A stretch of 64,000 nt of DNA from UBA9676 sp963730065 (GCA_963730065.1 CAVSQL010000006.1:124001-188000), one strand, 5' to 3'. Shown: positions 53,119 to 62,789, numbered from the stretch's first letter. The notes: generated by a model not told the origin, from the letters alone. Numbers and translations: made by a program.

Positions 53119-54333
53119 GTGAGCCTGAGGGCCGCTGTGAGGCCGTCGGCGCCGCACGAAGGGTGGGCGCGCGCCGGGAACGTGCTGCTGGTCGTGCTGG
53201 TCACGGCGCTGCAGGTGACCGGGCCGCGGGCCGGCAGCCCGGGGCATGCGCCGGACCTGCTGGCCGGGGTGGCCGGCGAAACTTTGGGGGCGGCTGCCGC
53301 GCTGATCGGGGGGGTGGCGTTGGTGTGGCGCCGCCGTCGGCCGGTCGGCGTGCTGGCGGTGTGCGTGGCGGCGTACGCGGTCAACGCGGCGGTGGTTCCG
53401 GGGGTGCCGCCGTACGCGGGGTGGGTCGCGCTGTATGCCGCGGGTGCCTACTCCCGCGGGTGGCGCCGGGCGGGATACGCGGCGGCGGCCGGGGCGGTCG
53501 CCCTGGGGCTGGTGTTCGGGTTCTGCGCCCTGGCATATCCGAAGACGGCCGGTGAGCTGGTGCTGCTGACCGCGGTGACCGTGACCGCCGCCCTGCTGGG
53601 GACGTTGGTGCGGTCGCGGCGGGCGCAGCTGGGCGCGCTGCGTGATCGTGCCGCGGCGCTGGAGCGGGAGCGGGAGTCGGCCGCCGCCCGGGCCGCGGCT
53701 GAGGAGCGGCTGCGGATCGCGCGGGACGTGCACGACCTGGTCGGCCACGGGCTGAGCGGGATCGCTGTGCAGTCCAGCACCGCGCGGCTGGCGCTGGACG
53801 CGGGCCAGGTGGAGGCGGCGCGGACGGCGCTGTCGGCGCTGGAGTCGGCCAGCCGGGCCGCGCTGGCGGAGATGCGGCAGCTGCTGGGCGTGCTCCGGGC
53901 CGGGGACGCCGGCGAGTACGGCCCGGTCCCGGGGCTGGGGGACCTGCCCGATCTGGTCGAGGGCCTGCGCGCGCGGGGGGTGGCGGTGACGCTGTCGGTC
54001 GGCGAGCTCGGTGAGGTGCCCGGCGCTGCCTCCCTCGCCGCGTACCGGGTGGTACAGGAGGCGCTGACCAACGCGGTCAAGCACGCCGCCGGGAGCCGGG
54101 TGACGGTGGCGGTGGCCGCGGCCGGGGGTGCCCTGCTGGCCACGGTTGAGGATTATGCGCCGCAGGCGGCCCCGCCGGGCGAGGGGGTGGGCGGCCATGG
54201 GCTGGCCGGCATGCAGGAACGTGTCGCCGGGCTCGGCGGCGAGGTAAGCGCCGGGCCGGCCGGGGACCATCCGGGGTGGCGGGTCCGGGCCCGCATCCCC
54301 TACGACGGGGTGGGTGAAGGGGGTGGGGCGTGA
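53119..54333 (+). CDS. Sensor histidine kinase (DesK/NarL class)
   Basis: A 404-residue kinase from GTG 53119. Four or five membrane helices (for example GNVLLVVLVTALQVTGPRAG, AVALGLVFGFCALAYP), then a coiled stretch (RDRAAALERERESAAARAAA) leading into the HisKA_3 motif RLRIARDVHDLVGHGLSGIA with the phosphoacceptor His, and an HATPase with VVQEALTNAVKHAAGSRVTV (N box) and EGVGGHGLAGMQERV (G2). This class senses membrane or envelope signals. Its GTGA stop overlaps the response regulator start, so the pair is coupled. A nearby ABC-2 transporter is a likely target. Confidence 0.9.
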   Translation: MSLRAAVRPSAPHEGWARAGNVLLVVLVTALQVTGPRAGSPGHAPDLLAGVAGETLGAAAALIGGVALVWRRRRPVGVLAVCVAAYAVNAAVVPGVPPYAGWVALYAAGAYSRGWRRAGYAAAAGAVALGLVFGFCALAYPKTAGELVLLTAVTVTAALLGTLVRSRRAQLGALRDRAAALERERESAAARAAAEERLRIARDVHDLVGHGLSGIAVQSSTARLALDAGQVEAARTALSALESASRAALAEMRQLLGVLRAGDAGEYGPVPGLGDLPDLVEGLRARGVAVTLSVGELGEVPGAASLAAYRVVQEALTNAVKHAAGSRVTVAVAAAGGALLATVEDYAPQAAPPGEGVGGHGLAGMQERVAGLGGEVSAGPAGDHPGWRVRARIPYDGVGEGGGA

Positions 54334-54995
54334 GCGTCCGGGTGGCGATCGCCGATGACCAGTGGCTGGTGCGCGACGGCTTCCGGGTCCAGCTCGGCCT
54401 GGCCGGCGACATGGCGTTCGCCGGTGAGGCGTCCACCGGGGAGCAGGCGGTCGCGCTCGCCCGGCGGGAGCACCCGGATGTGATGCTGATGGATGTCCGG
54501 ATGCCGGTGCTGGACGGCATCGAGGCCACCCGGCGCATCACCGCCGATCCGCAGACGTCGGGTGTCAGGGTGCTGGTGCTGACGACGTTCGACGTGGACG
54601 AGTACGTGTTCGCGGCGCTGCGCGCGGGGGCGAGCGGGTTCCTGCTCAAGGACGCGACGCCGGAAGAGCTGCTCACCGCGATCCGCCTGGTCGCCGCCGG
54701 AGAGGCGCTGCTCGCCCCGGCGGCCACCCGCCACCTGGTGGCCGCGTTCATATCCTCGCCGAGCGTGGGCCGCCCGGACGCACTGCTGGTCGGCGGGCTT
54801 ACCGATCGGGAACGCGAGGTGCTGCGGCTGGTCGCGCAGGGGCTGTCCAACGCCGAGATCGCCGGCCGGCTGGTGGTGAGCCCGGCGACCGCCAAGACCC
54901 ACGTCAGCCGGATCCTGGCCAAGCTCGGCCTGCGCGACCGGGCCCAGCTCGTCATCGCCGCCTACGAATCCGGGCTCATCGCCCCCGGCGGCTGA
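54330..54995 (+). CDS. NarL/FixJ-type response regulator
   Basis: A 221-residue regulator. Receiver domain: VRVAIADDQWLVRDGFRVQL (acid pair), VMLMDVRMPVLDGIEATRRI (phosphoacceptor D near residue 53), VLVLTTFDVDEYVFAALRAG, ASGFLLKDATPEELLTAIRL. The LuxR helix-turn-helix is at the end: GLTDREREVLRLVAQGLSNA, EIAGRLVVSPATAKTHVSRI, LAKLGLRDRAQLVIAAYESG. Phosphorylation by the overlapping kinase should control binding at nearby promoters, perhaps to the inverted repeat at 54997-55035 before the ABC genes. Confidence 0.95.
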   Translation: MSVRVAIADDQWLVRDGFRVQLGLAGDMAFAGEASTGEQAVALARREHPDVMLMDVRMPVLDGIEATRRITADPQTSGVRVLVLTTFDVDEYVFAALRAGASGFLLKDATPEELLTAIRLVAAGEALLAPAATRHLVAAFISSPSVGRPDALLVGGLTDREREVLRLVAQGLSNAEIAGRLVVSPATAKTHVSRILAKLGLRDRAQLVIAAYESGLIAPGG

Positions 54996-54996
54996 C

Positions 54997-55035
54997 CCGG
55001 ATACCCCGGCCGCATACATCCCGGGGTGTATCCGG
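54997..55035. promoter_or_regulatory. Inverted repeat between regulator and ABC genes
   Basis: CCGGATACCCCGG (54997-55009) pairs with CCGGGGTGTATCCGG (55021-55035), 13 pairs with a TG bulge, loop of 11. It begins two bases after the response regulator stop. It could be a terminator without U-tract or, given TATCCGG/CCGGATA half sites, the operator read by the regulator for the ABC genes downstream. Confidence 0.5.
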
Positions 55036-55141
55036 TAGGCCGCGGTCGTATGCGCTAGTGCGTCCGCTCGGCCGATGCCGAATGTGGCAGCGCTCCTTAG
55101 CGTCGGACCTGTCCACCTCATCACCTTCAGGGGGAGCCACC

Positions 55142-55897
55142 ATGAGCACCATCGCCGTCGAGGCGCTGACCAAGCGGTATGGCACCGTCACCGCGGTCGA
55201 CGACCTCACGTTCCGGCTGGCGCCGGGCCGGATCACCGGGTTCCTCGGCCCGAACGGGGCCGGGAAATCGACCACCATCCGCGTGCTGCTCGGCCTGGCC
55301 CGGCCGACTTCTGGCCGCGCCACCATCGACGGGCGCCGCTACGCCGAGCTGCGCGACCCGCTCCGGCAGGTTGGCGCGCTGCTCGACCCGAACGTGTTCC
55401 ATCCCGGGCGCCCGGGCCGGACGGCGCTGCGGATCGCCGCCCGCCCGGCCCGGATCCCCGGCCAGCGGGTCGAGGAGGTGCTCGATCTCACCGGGCTCGC
55501 CAGCGCCGCGCACCGCCGGGTCGGTGGCTACTCGCTGGGTATGCGGCAACGGCTGGCGCTGGCCGCCGCGCTGCTCGGCGACCCGCAGATCCTGGTGCTC
55601 GACGAGCCGGCCGGCGGCCTGGACCCTGAGGGTGTGGCCTGGCTGCGCGGCCTGCTGCGCCGCCTCGCCGACCAGGGCCGCACCGTCTTCGTCTCCAGCC
55701 ACCAGCTCGCCGAGCTGGCACAAACCGCCGACGACGTGGTCATCATCAACCGGGGCCGGCTCGTGGCAGCGGGCCCGATGGCCGGCCTGCTCGAGCGCAG
55801 CCAGGCTTCCTCCCTCGAAGATTTCTTCCTCGGCGCCACCTCCCCCGACGCCCAATCCGCACATCCCGCGTTCACCCGGCCAAGGAGCCTGTCATGA
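55142..55897 (+). CDS. ABC transporter ATP-binding protein (drug/lantibiotic-type)
   Basis: A 251-residue ATPase: GPNGAGKSTTIRVLLGL (Walker A near 36-42), a Q-loop in VGALLDPNVFHPGRPGRTAL, signature YSLGMRQRLALAAALLGDPQ (LGMRQ in place of LSGGQ, common in this class), Walker B ILVLDEPAGGLDPEGVAWLR and H-loop TVFVSSHQLAELA. Belongs to the group with ABC-2 permeases that export drugs or lantibiotics. Clear start ATG 55142 after CAGGGGGAGCC. ATGA overlap with the permease gene. Placed right after the kinase/regulator pair, a common arrangement for inducible resistance. Confidence 0.9.
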   Translation: MSTIAVEALTKRYGTVTAVDDLTFRLAPGRITGFLGPNGAGKSTTIRVLLGLARPTSGRATIDGRRYAELRDPLRQVGALLDPNVFHPGRPGRTALRIAARPARIPGQRVEEVLDLTGLASAAHRRVGGYSLGMRQRLALAAALLGDPQILVLDEPAGGLDPEGVAWLRGLLRRLADQGRTVFVSSHQLAELAQTADDVVIINRGRLVAAGPMAGLLERSQASSLEDFFLGATSPDAQSAHPAFTRPRSLS

Positions 55898-56658
55898 GAT
55901 CACTGATCGCCGCGGAACTGCTCAAGCTCCGCAGCACCCGAAGCGCCTGGATCCCGCTCGCCGTGGCGCTGGCAGCCGCCGTGCTCGCCGTCATAGCCAC
56001 CACCTCAGCCGCCGGCCACGGCGGCAACCCACCGCTGTCTGCTGCCGCGCTGCCCGATCTGCTGCGCGCCTCCGGTGGGCAGCTCGTCGACGGTGCCGTG
56101 CTGCTGGCCTGGATCGTGCTGTCTGCCGGGGAGTTCCGGCACCGCACGTCGGTGACCACCTTCCTCGGCCAGCCCCGGCGGCTGCGCGTCGTGTCCGCCA
56201 AACTCGCCGCCGCCGCGCTGACCGGTATCGCGGTCGGCCTGCTCGCCGAAGCGCTCAGCGCCGCCACCTCCGCCGCCGTGCTGTCCGCACACCACGTGCC
56301 GCTGCACTGGGCCCAGCCCGGCGTGCCCGGCGCGGTCATCACCGTGCCGCTGCTCGCCGCCCTCTACGGCATGCTCGGCGCCGGCCTCGGGCTGCTGCTG
56401 CGCAACACCGCCGCCGCGCTCGGCCTGGCGCTGATGTGGGCGTTCGTCGTCGAAGGGATACTCCCGGTCCTGATCCACGCGCCTGGCGTGGTCCGCTGGC
56501 TCCCCGAAGCCGCCGCCAACGCCGTCCTCCACGGCGCCACCGCCACCACGCTGCCCGCAGGCGCGGCGCTCACCGTCCTCTCCGGTTATGCCATTGTGCT
56601 GGCCACCGGCGGCGCGATGGTCACCGCGCGGCGGGAGATCGGCACCACCGCAGGATGA
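55894..56658 (+). CDS. ABC-2-type transporter permease
   Basis: A 254-residue integral membrane protein with six hydrophobic stretches: WIPLAVALAAAVLAVIATTS, DLLRASGGQLVDGAVLLAWI, VVSAKLAAAALTGIAVGLLA, GAVITVPLLAALYGMLGAGL, ALGLALMWAFVVEGILPVLI, LTVLSGYAIVLATGGAMVTA. The opening MRSLIAAELLKLRSTRSAW is typical of ABC-2 permeases of this group. It pairs with the ATPase before it through an ATGA overlap. Export of an envelope-active compound is the probable role. Confidence 0.85.
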   Translation: MRSLIAAELLKLRSTRSAWIPLAVALAAAVLAVIATTSAAGHGGNPPLSAAALPDLLRASGGQLVDGAVLLAWIVLSAGEFRHRTSVTTFLGQPRRLRVVSAKLAAAALTGIAVGLLAEALSAATSAAVLSAHHVPLHWAQPGVPGAVITVPLLAALYGMLGAGLGLLLRNTAAALGLALMWAFVVEGILPVLIHAPGVVRWLPEAAANAVLHGATATTLPAGAALTVLSGYAIVLATGGAMVTARREIGTTAG

Positions 56659-56922
56659 CCAGCCCACCAGGGCGGATCTCAGCGGCACGGCAGACCACCA
56701 GCCGGGCTGCCCGGACCCGCCCCCGGCCAACCCCATATGCAGAAACCAGAGCCAGAGCCTTCGGGTAGGCGTGGCGTGGTTGCGGGTGGCGCTGGGTGGC
56801 GTCACCTCACCGTCCCTATGGCTGTCCGCTGCCGGGGTATGCCTGCTGGCTCACCACCGTGCGGCTTGTCCGCCCGGCCGCGGGCGGCGCATGATTGCCT
56901 GGACGGTTGGAAGCGTGGCGGA

Positions 56923-58653
56923 GTGAGCACACCTGGCCAAGATGGTCATCCTCGCAGCGGCGCCGGGATTGGTCCGGATCGCCCGGCCATCCACCGCGAA
57001 CGGCCGCCGGCCGTGCCAGGTCTGGCTGCCGGCGTGATCCGCCGCCGTCCGTCCGGGGCGCGGCCGCCGCTTCCGAAGAACCTGCGCGGGGCGGCGCGTT
57101 TTTGGCTGGTGATGATCTCGCTGCTGGTGGTGGCTCCGTTCCTCGGGCTGGGCGCGGCGGGGGGCAGCGGGAGTTACGTGGGCAAGATCAACGACGCTGC
57201 CCGGAAGCTTTTGGAGCCTGCCCATGCCGCGGGCCTCGCGGCGCTGGTCGGGGCGGTGAGCCTGCTCGGCTCGGTCTGGACCTTGGGCATTCTGCGGCTG
57301 GCGGCCTGCGCCGTGCTGGTCGTCTTCCGGCGGTGGCAGCACCTGCTGGCCTTCGCCGGCTCGGTGCTGGTGGTGGGGTGGGTCGTCCACGCGACCACCC
57401 CGGCATGGACGCCGGGGACACCTTCACCCACGGGTGTGGGCGTGGTGGCCGGTGCGCTGGGCCCGTCTGCGGCCGTGGCAGGGCTGGCGGTGACGGTGGT
57501 CGGCATCGCCTACGCGCTGGTGGCACCGGGCCGCGCCCGCCGCCTGGCGCTTGCCGGCGGCGGCGTCCTGATCGCCGCGCTCGGTGTGGCCCAGCTGTCC
57601 GGCGGCCGCGACCTGTCGAGCGTGGTGACCGGCGCGATCATCGGGGTGGCGATCCCCCTGGTGCTGTTCCGGCTGCTCGCCCCCGAGTGCTCGTTTCCCC
57701 TCTCCTACCGGCGCGGGAAAAGCGCCCATCTGCCCGTCGAGGGGCCACGGGGCCAGGCCATCCGCGCGGCCCTCGCCGACCAGCTGGGCATCGCGGTGGC
57801 CGGGGTGGAGCCATTCGGGACCGCGGGGTCAGGCGGCTCCACACCGCTTCGCATCCAGGTAGCTGGTCAGCCCCAGGCCGCCCTGTTCGGCAAGCTGTAC
57901 GCCCTGACCCACCTGCGGTCGGACCGGTGGTACAAGCTGGGCCGGATGATGCTGTACGGGGCGCTGGAAGACGAAAAGCCCTTCAACTCGGTCCGGCGGC
58001 TGGTGGAGTACGAGGACTACATGCTGCGGCTGATGGCCGACGTGGGCGTCCCGTCCGCCGCCGCCTACGGGTTCGTCGAGCTCACCCCCGAGCGGGAGTA
58101 CCTGCTGGTGGCCGAGTTCCTCGCCGGGGGAAAAGAGATCCTGGAATCGGAGGTCAGCCGGGCCACGATCCGGGACGCCCTGGCCATCATCCGCAGGCTG
58201 TGGAACGCCGGCATCGCCCACCGCGACATCAAGCCCTCCAACCTGCTGGCCCGCGACGGGAAGGTCTTCCTGATCGACGTGGCGTTCTGCCAGGTGCGGC
58301 CCTCCCCCTGGCGCCAGGTGGTAGACCTGGCGAACATGATGCTGGTCCTTGCCCTGCGCACATCACCGGAGCTGGTCTACCAGCAGGCACAGCAACTGTT
58401 CAGCCCCGAGGAGATCGCCGAAGCGTTCGCCGCCACCCGCGGGATCACCATGCCCTCCCAGCTGCGAGCCGAGATCCGCAAAGACCGCCGCGACCTGACC
58501 GGCGCCTTCCGGGCGCTCGCACCCGCCAGGGCACCCATCCGCATTCAGCGATGGACCCTCCGGCGCCTCGCCGTGACGGCGGCTGTGCTCCTCGGCGCGG
58601 CGCTCGCCGTATCACTGCTATGGGCCAACCTCAGCGCCATCGGGCTGAGGTAA
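56923..58653 (+). CDS. Membrane-anchored protein kinase-like protein
   Basis: A 576-residue protein from GTG 56923. About six hydrophobic helices (LVMISLLVVAPFLGLGAAGG, LGSVWTLGILRLAACAVLVV, AVAGLAVTVVGIAYALVAPG, LSSVVTGAIIGVAIPLVLFR) fill residues 60-290. A kinase-like domain follows: VEYEDYMLRLMADVGVPSAA, YLLVAEFLAGGKEILESEV, then GIAHRDIKPSNLLARDGKVF (catalytic H-R-D-x-K-x-x-N) and LIDVAFCQVRPSPWRQVVDL (D-V-A in place of DFG). A final helix ends the chain. It resembles RIO/WaaP- or lipopolysaccharide-type kinases more than Hanks kinases. Substrate unknown. A longer frame to 56737 is not supported. Confidence 0.75.
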   Translation: MSTPGQDGHPRSGAGIGPDRPAIHRERPPAVPGLAAGVIRRRPSGARPPLPKNLRGAARFWLVMISLLVVAPFLGLGAAGGSGSYVGKINDAARKLLEPAHAAGLAALVGAVSLLGSVWTLGILRLAACAVLVVFRRWQHLLAFAGSVLVVGWVVHATTPAWTPGTPSPTGVGVVAGALGPSAAVAGLAVTVVGIAYALVAPGRARRLALAGGGVLIAALGVAQLSGGRDLSSVVTGAIIGVAIPLVLFRLLAPECSFPLSYRRGKSAHLPVEGPRGQAIRAALADQLGIAVAGVEPFGTAGSGGSTPLRIQVAGQPQAALFGKLYALTHLRSDRWYKLGRMMLYGALEDEKPFNSVRRLVEYEDYMLRLMADVGVPSAAAYGFVELTPEREYLLVAEFLAGGKEILESEVSRATIRDALAIIRRLWNAGIAHRDIKPSNLLARDGKVFLIDVAFCQVRPSPWRQVVDLANMMLVLALRTSPELVYQQAQQLFSPEEIAEAFAATRGITMPSQLRAEIRKDRRDLTGAFRALAPARAPIRIQRWTLRRLAVTAAVLLGAALAVSLLWANLSAIGLR

Positions 58654-59128
58654 GCAGGCCTGCTGCTCCCAGCCCGCAGCAGCATCGCCCAGCAGGCGGA
58701 ACCGTGACCAAGCTCGCATGGCTATCACGCGTTCTCATCGTCTCCAGTTGACGGACTTGCGCCCGCGCCGTGAGGAAGCTATCCGCCGCCACCCGCAGGA
58801 CCTTCCGCGGTACCTCCCGGCCGGCGACGACGACACAACACTCAGTCCGGGCACCTCGCGATTAGCGCCGTTGCAGCTGACGATGGCCCACCCGACCGCA
58901 TTCGCTGTGCGGTCACCGCCTGCGGGCTCGCTGGCACCGAAAAGGTGACAAGGGGCGGCCCCTGACTGATTGTCCGGCCAGCGTTTTGTCAACGGGCGAG
59001 TCGCCGAGCCGACGATCTCGGGGCTCTCCGCACCCCAGGCGCCGGCGTGACAGATTGCTCGTTCTGGGCGCCACCGCCAGCCCGGTGCCGAGCAGCCGCT
59101 GGCGTACAGATCGAAGACCTCTTTGTTG
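58654..59128. other. Gap next to the IS110 element
   Basis: About 475 bases with no credible gene. The right end of the IS110 element should lie in the part nearest 59128; IS110 elements lack clear inverted ends, so I cannot place it. Confidence 0.4.
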
Positions 59129-60352
59129 TCAAGGGCTTCTGCGCGAGGTCTTGAACGCGGTTGCTTGCACTGCCCGGCGTGCTGTGGCGGCTGGCCGTAG
59201 GCTGGGTTGTGGTCCGGGAGTGGCTTGTCCGAAGAGCCGGCGCCCGGGGTGCGAGCCGGCCGCGCTGGAGACAGAGCCGTTCCCCGATTGCCCTCCCGGG
59301 CCCTCAGCTTCCACGGGCGCGCCGCGCCCGCAGCGGGCGGCGTCGGCCTGGAGCCGGGCGTAGATGGCGTCGCTGAGCTGGCGCTTGAGCGCGCGGAGCG
59401 CTTCCTTACCGGTCTTGCCCTCGGCGATCTTGCGGTCGAAGTAGGCGCGGCCGGGGCTGTGGGCATGCCGGATCTGGGTGACCGCGGCCATGTGGATGGC
59501 GTGGTTGAGGCGCCGGTTGCCACGCAGTGACAGCCGGTGGATCTTCCGGCCGCCGGAGGAGACCTCGATCGGGGCGGTGCCGTTGCAGGAGGCGAACCGG
59601 TCCCGGTCACCGAACCGGGACGGATCGCCGACGGTGCCGAGGATGGCGGCGGCAATGACCGGGCCGATGCCGAAGATCTCGGTCAAGGTGGTGCCCGATG
59701 CCTGCACCGCAGCGGCGAGCTTGTTCCTGGTGTCGCGGATCTGGGTGTCGAGGCGGCGCAGGCCGGGGAACTCGGCGGCGAGCTCGCGGCGGGCCCGGGC
59801 GGCCGGGCCTGACGGCCTGATTCGTTTCAGCATGCTGGCGGCTTGACCTGCGGTGATCTCCCGGCTGAAGCCGCCGGGAACCAGGTCGGCGAGCACAGCG
59901 TGGAGCCGGCAGGCGACCTGAGTGCGGGTCCGGCCCAGGTCCCGGTACCGCTTGGACCACACCTTCAGCACCGCCGTGTGATCCTCCGCAGTCACCCGGC
60001 GCCGGGCCGGCGAGCGCAGCGCGGCGACTGCCACCGACCGGGCGTCGCTGGGATCGTTCTTGTTCGTGTTCCCGGACGCGAGCAGCCGCACCCGGGCGGC
60101 CACTTTCGGCTGGACGTCCAGGACCAGCTCGCCGGCGGTGACGAGCTGCTGGGCCAGCAGGTGCCCCAGCCCGCTGGCACCCTCGACCGCCCAGGCCCGG
60201 TCCGGCCACGCCGCTGCCCACGCCAGCAGCTGCTCTGCCTGCGACGCCGCCGCCCGGACCTGGATGTCGCCGAGCGGCTCCCCGGCCCGGCCGATCGCTG
60301 CCGCAGTATGCGACGCCTTGTGCGGGTCCACTCCGATCATCACTGCCGCCAT
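59129..60352 (-). CDS. IS110-family transposase, intact
   Basis: A 407-residue DEDD transposase. The catalytic residues are present: D9 in MIGVDPHKASHTAAA, E57 in WAVEGASGLGHLLA, D100 and D103 in NTNKNDPSDARSVAVA. The C-terminal domain has IFGIGPVIAAAILGTVGDPS, RFASCNGTAPIEVSSGGRKI, and HRLSLRGNRRLNHAIHMAAV, with the conserved Ser (P-I-E-V-S-S-G) that acts as a second nucleophile in this family. ATG 60352 has AAGGAGCCC before it. The last 60 residues are longer than typical. No frameshift, so potentially mobile. Confidence 0.92.
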   Translation of the reverse strand: MAAVMIGVDPHKASHTAAAIGRAGEPLGDIQVRAAASQAEQLLAWAAAWPDRAWAVEGASGLGHLLAQQLVTAGELVLDVQPKVAARVRLLASGNTNKNDPSDARSVAVAALRSPARRRVTAEDHTAVLKVWSKRYRDLGRTRTQVACRLHAVLADLVPGGFSREITAGQAASMLKRIRPSGPAARARRELAAEFPGLRRLDTQIRDTRNKLAAAVQASGTTLTEIFGIGPVIAAAILGTVGDPSRFGDRDRFASCNGTAPIEVSSGGRKIHRLSLRGNRRLNHAIHMAAVTQIRHAHSPGRAYFDRKIAEGKTGKEALRALKRQLSDAIYARLQADAARCGRGAPVEAEGPGGQSGNGSVSSAAGSHPGRRLFGQATPGPQPSLRPAATARRAVQATAFKTSRRSP

Positions 60353-60985
60353 CAACGGGCTCCTTCTCATGCCCGGGAGAGGAACAAACCGTGGCGGGCA
60401 TGCCTGATTCCGGGACCTGGCGTTCACTCCTCTTACGAGCCACGCCACGGCGAGGCCCCGGGCAGGCTTGGCAAATCGTTCGAAAGCCAGACCACGACGG
60501 CCGGCAGCGGATATGAGGGCCCGCCCGACCGGGACCTCTCAACGCTACGGCCTGACGCACTTCCATCCCGGCCAGATCCGCAACGCCTAACGGAAACACA
60601 ATCAGGCGGATCAGGCGCGTCAAGAGGTGGGCAGCACCGATCACACAGAGTGACGCAGGAGGCGGTTGGCTCTCGGCATCCGCCGACGCCTGCCGACTCT
60701 GGGCGGCTGAGATATGAGGCGACTGGCGGGTAGCCTGCACGCAGAATGTCCAGGTCTGGGCGGCCAGCGGCGTCCTAAGAATGAGTCTGGGCTGGGATCG
60801 CTCGGGCTGTTCGTGGCGTTGGCCGGGCCTGGTCGTTAGTCCTGGGCCGCTTCACCGGTGGGGGATCCCCAGGCAGATCTCCGTCTGTCACTATTGGGCG
60901 GAGGCGGCTGTGGGGGACGGCGGCTGTTGGTTCGGTTCCGTCGGCACCCGCTCCGCTGTGAAACCACCGTGAAAGGGGACCCGCC
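60353..60985. other. Gene-free stretch upstream of IS110 and of the selenium-binding-protein gene
   Basis: 633 bases with no recognised gene. The left end of the IS110 element should be near 60353-60450. The promoter for the plus-strand sulfur genes should lie within 60700-60970. Confidence 0.4.
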
Positions 60986-62395
60986 ATGGCGGATGAGAGC
61001 CACCACCACGACCCCACGTTCTACCGCTCCCCCAGCGACGCCGCCGCCGGTCCGCCGGAAACGCTCGCCTACGTGGCGACCTTCTCCCAGCCCGCCGACC
61101 AGCCGGACGCGATCGCGGTGGTGGACACCGACCCAGGGTCGGCGAGCTACGCGTCGGTGGTGGGTTTGACCGAGCTGCCTCACACCGGCGATGAGCTGCA
61201 CCACTTCGGCTGGAACGCCTGCTCGTCCGCGCTCTGCCCGACCGGGTCGCACACCCACGGCGACCGGCGCTACCTGGTGGTGCCCGGGATCCGCTCGTCG
61301 CGGATCTCCATCCTGGACACCCAGCCCGACCCGGCCGCGCCGCAGGTGGTCAAAGTGCTCGACGCGGAAGAACTGGCCAAGCGGGCCAGCTACTCACGCC
61401 CGCACACCGTGCACTGCGGCCCGGGTTATCTGTACATGTCGTGCCTGGGCGGGGCCAACGGCAACGACGGCCCCGGCGGGGTCGCGCTGCTCGATCACTC
61501 CTCCTTCGAGGTGATCGGCCAGTTCGAGGCCGACCGGGGCGATCAGTACCTGGCCTACGACGTTTGGTGGCACATCAACCACAACGTGCTGGTCACCTCC
61601 GAGTGGGGTACCCCGTCGATGATCGAGGACGGGATAGTGCCGGAGCTGCTGCTCGGCCGCAAGTACGGTCACCGGCTGCACTTCTGGGACATGGAAGCCC
61701 GGCGCCTCGTGCAGACCGTCAACCTCGGTGATCAGCACCAGATGGCGCTGGAGCTGCGGCCCGCCCACGACCCGGCGAAGAAGTACGGCTTCGTCGGGGT
61801 AGTCATCAGCGTCGAGGACCTGTCCGCCTCGATCTGGCTGTGGCACGAGCGGGACGGGGCGTGGGCGGCGGACAAGGTGATCACCATCCCGGCCGAACCC
61901 GCGCCCGCCGACCAGCTCCCGCCGCTGCTGCAGGGATTCGGCGCGGTCCCGCCGCTGGTCACCGACATCGGCCTGTCGGTGGACGACCGGTTCCTGTACG
62001 TCTCCTGCTGGGGCACCGGCGAGATGAAGCAGTACGACGTCACCGATCCGTTCCACCCGCGCGAGACCGGGTCGGTGCGGATCGGCGGCATCATCGGCCG
62101 TGTCCCGCACCCGGCCCGGCCCGGCCAGCCCCTGGCCGGCGGCCCACAGATGGTCGAGGTCAGCCGCGACGGCAGGCGCGTCTACTTCACCAATTCGCTG
62201 TACGGCGTGCTCGACGAGCAGTTCTACCCCGACGGCGTCGGCGCCTGGATGACCAAGCTCGACGTCGCCGACGGCGGCGGCATCGGCTTCGACCAGCGGT
62301 TCTTCCTCGAAGGCGACGCCTTCCGCGGCCGCCGGACCCACCAGGTCCGGCTCGAGGGCGGCGACGCCTCCAGCGACTCCTACTGCTACTCGTGA
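60986..62395 (+). CDS. Selenium-binding protein/methanethiol oxidase family (SBP56)
   Basis: A 469-residue protein of the SBP56 family: PETLAYVATFSQPADQPDAI, TGDELHHFGWNACSSALCPT, RSSRISILDTQPDPAAPQVV, YSRPHTVHCGPGYLYMSCLG, YDVWWHINHNVLVTSEWGTP, YGHRLHFWDMEARRLVQTVN, LVTDIGLSVDDRFLYVSCWG, GPQMVEVSRDGRRVYFTNSL. Bacterial homologues act as methanethiol oxidase, turning methanethiol into hydrogen sulfide, formaldehyde and hydrogen peroxide, with copper; the conserved His (HHFGWNAC, HTVHCGP, HINHN) fit metal sites. GAAAGGGGACC precedes the ATG. Followed by a rhodanese gene, which suits a sulfur role. Confidence 0.9.
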   Translation: MADESHHHDPTFYRSPSDAAAGPPETLAYVATFSQPADQPDAIAVVDTDPGSASYASVVGLTELPHTGDELHHFGWNACSSALCPTGSHTHGDRRYLVVPGIRSSRISILDTQPDPAAPQVVKVLDAEELAKRASYSRPHTVHCGPGYLYMSCLGGANGNDGPGGVALLDHSSFEVIGQFEADRGDQYLAYDVWWHINHNVLVTSEWGTPSMIEDGIVPELLLGRKYGHRLHFWDMEARRLVQTVNLGDQHQMALELRPAHDPAKKYGFVGVVISVEDLSASIWLWHERDGAWAADKVITIPAEPAPADQLPPLLQGFGAVPPLVTDIGLSVDDRFLYVSCWGTGEMKQYDVTDPFHPRETGSVRIGGIIGRVPHPARPGQPLAGGPQMVEVSRDGRRVYFTNSLYGVLDEQFYPDGVGAWMTKLDVADGGGIGFDQRFFLEGDAFRGRRTHQVRLEGGDASSDSYCYS

Positions 62396-62789
62396 CCACG
62401 CACCTGGCCGCCATCACGGAACGCCGGCCATAAGCCGGCATCCCGCCGCGGCAACATCAGGATGCCGCTCGTGATCGCCGGCTCGGCGCGGTGGGGGATT
62501 GTGCTGTACGCGTCGGTCGCCACGCGCGGATGGTCCGGTTCTGCCTGCGCCGGCTTGTCTTGGGGTCATCGGGTGCATAACGGCCGCGAGGTGATGCGCG
62601 CGAGGTGCGCCAGCGTCCTGGCGTGGACAAGCAGGTCCGGGCTGGGCGGTCATGTTCAGCGACATGGCAGTGGGCCGGGTCCGGTCTGGCCCCGGTACGC
62701 CAAGGTTTCGCCAACGTTGGGGCAATGTTGCAGCAATGGCGCCGTCGTAGAACTGTCCCCGAAGACATCCGGGAATCGGGGAGGTTCAG
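62396..62789. other. Gap between sulfur genes
   Basis: About 390 bases with no credible gene. CGCGGATGGTCCGGTTCTGC near 62527 resembles the dispersed palindrome region at 42807 but no longer forms it fully. Confidence 0.35.
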
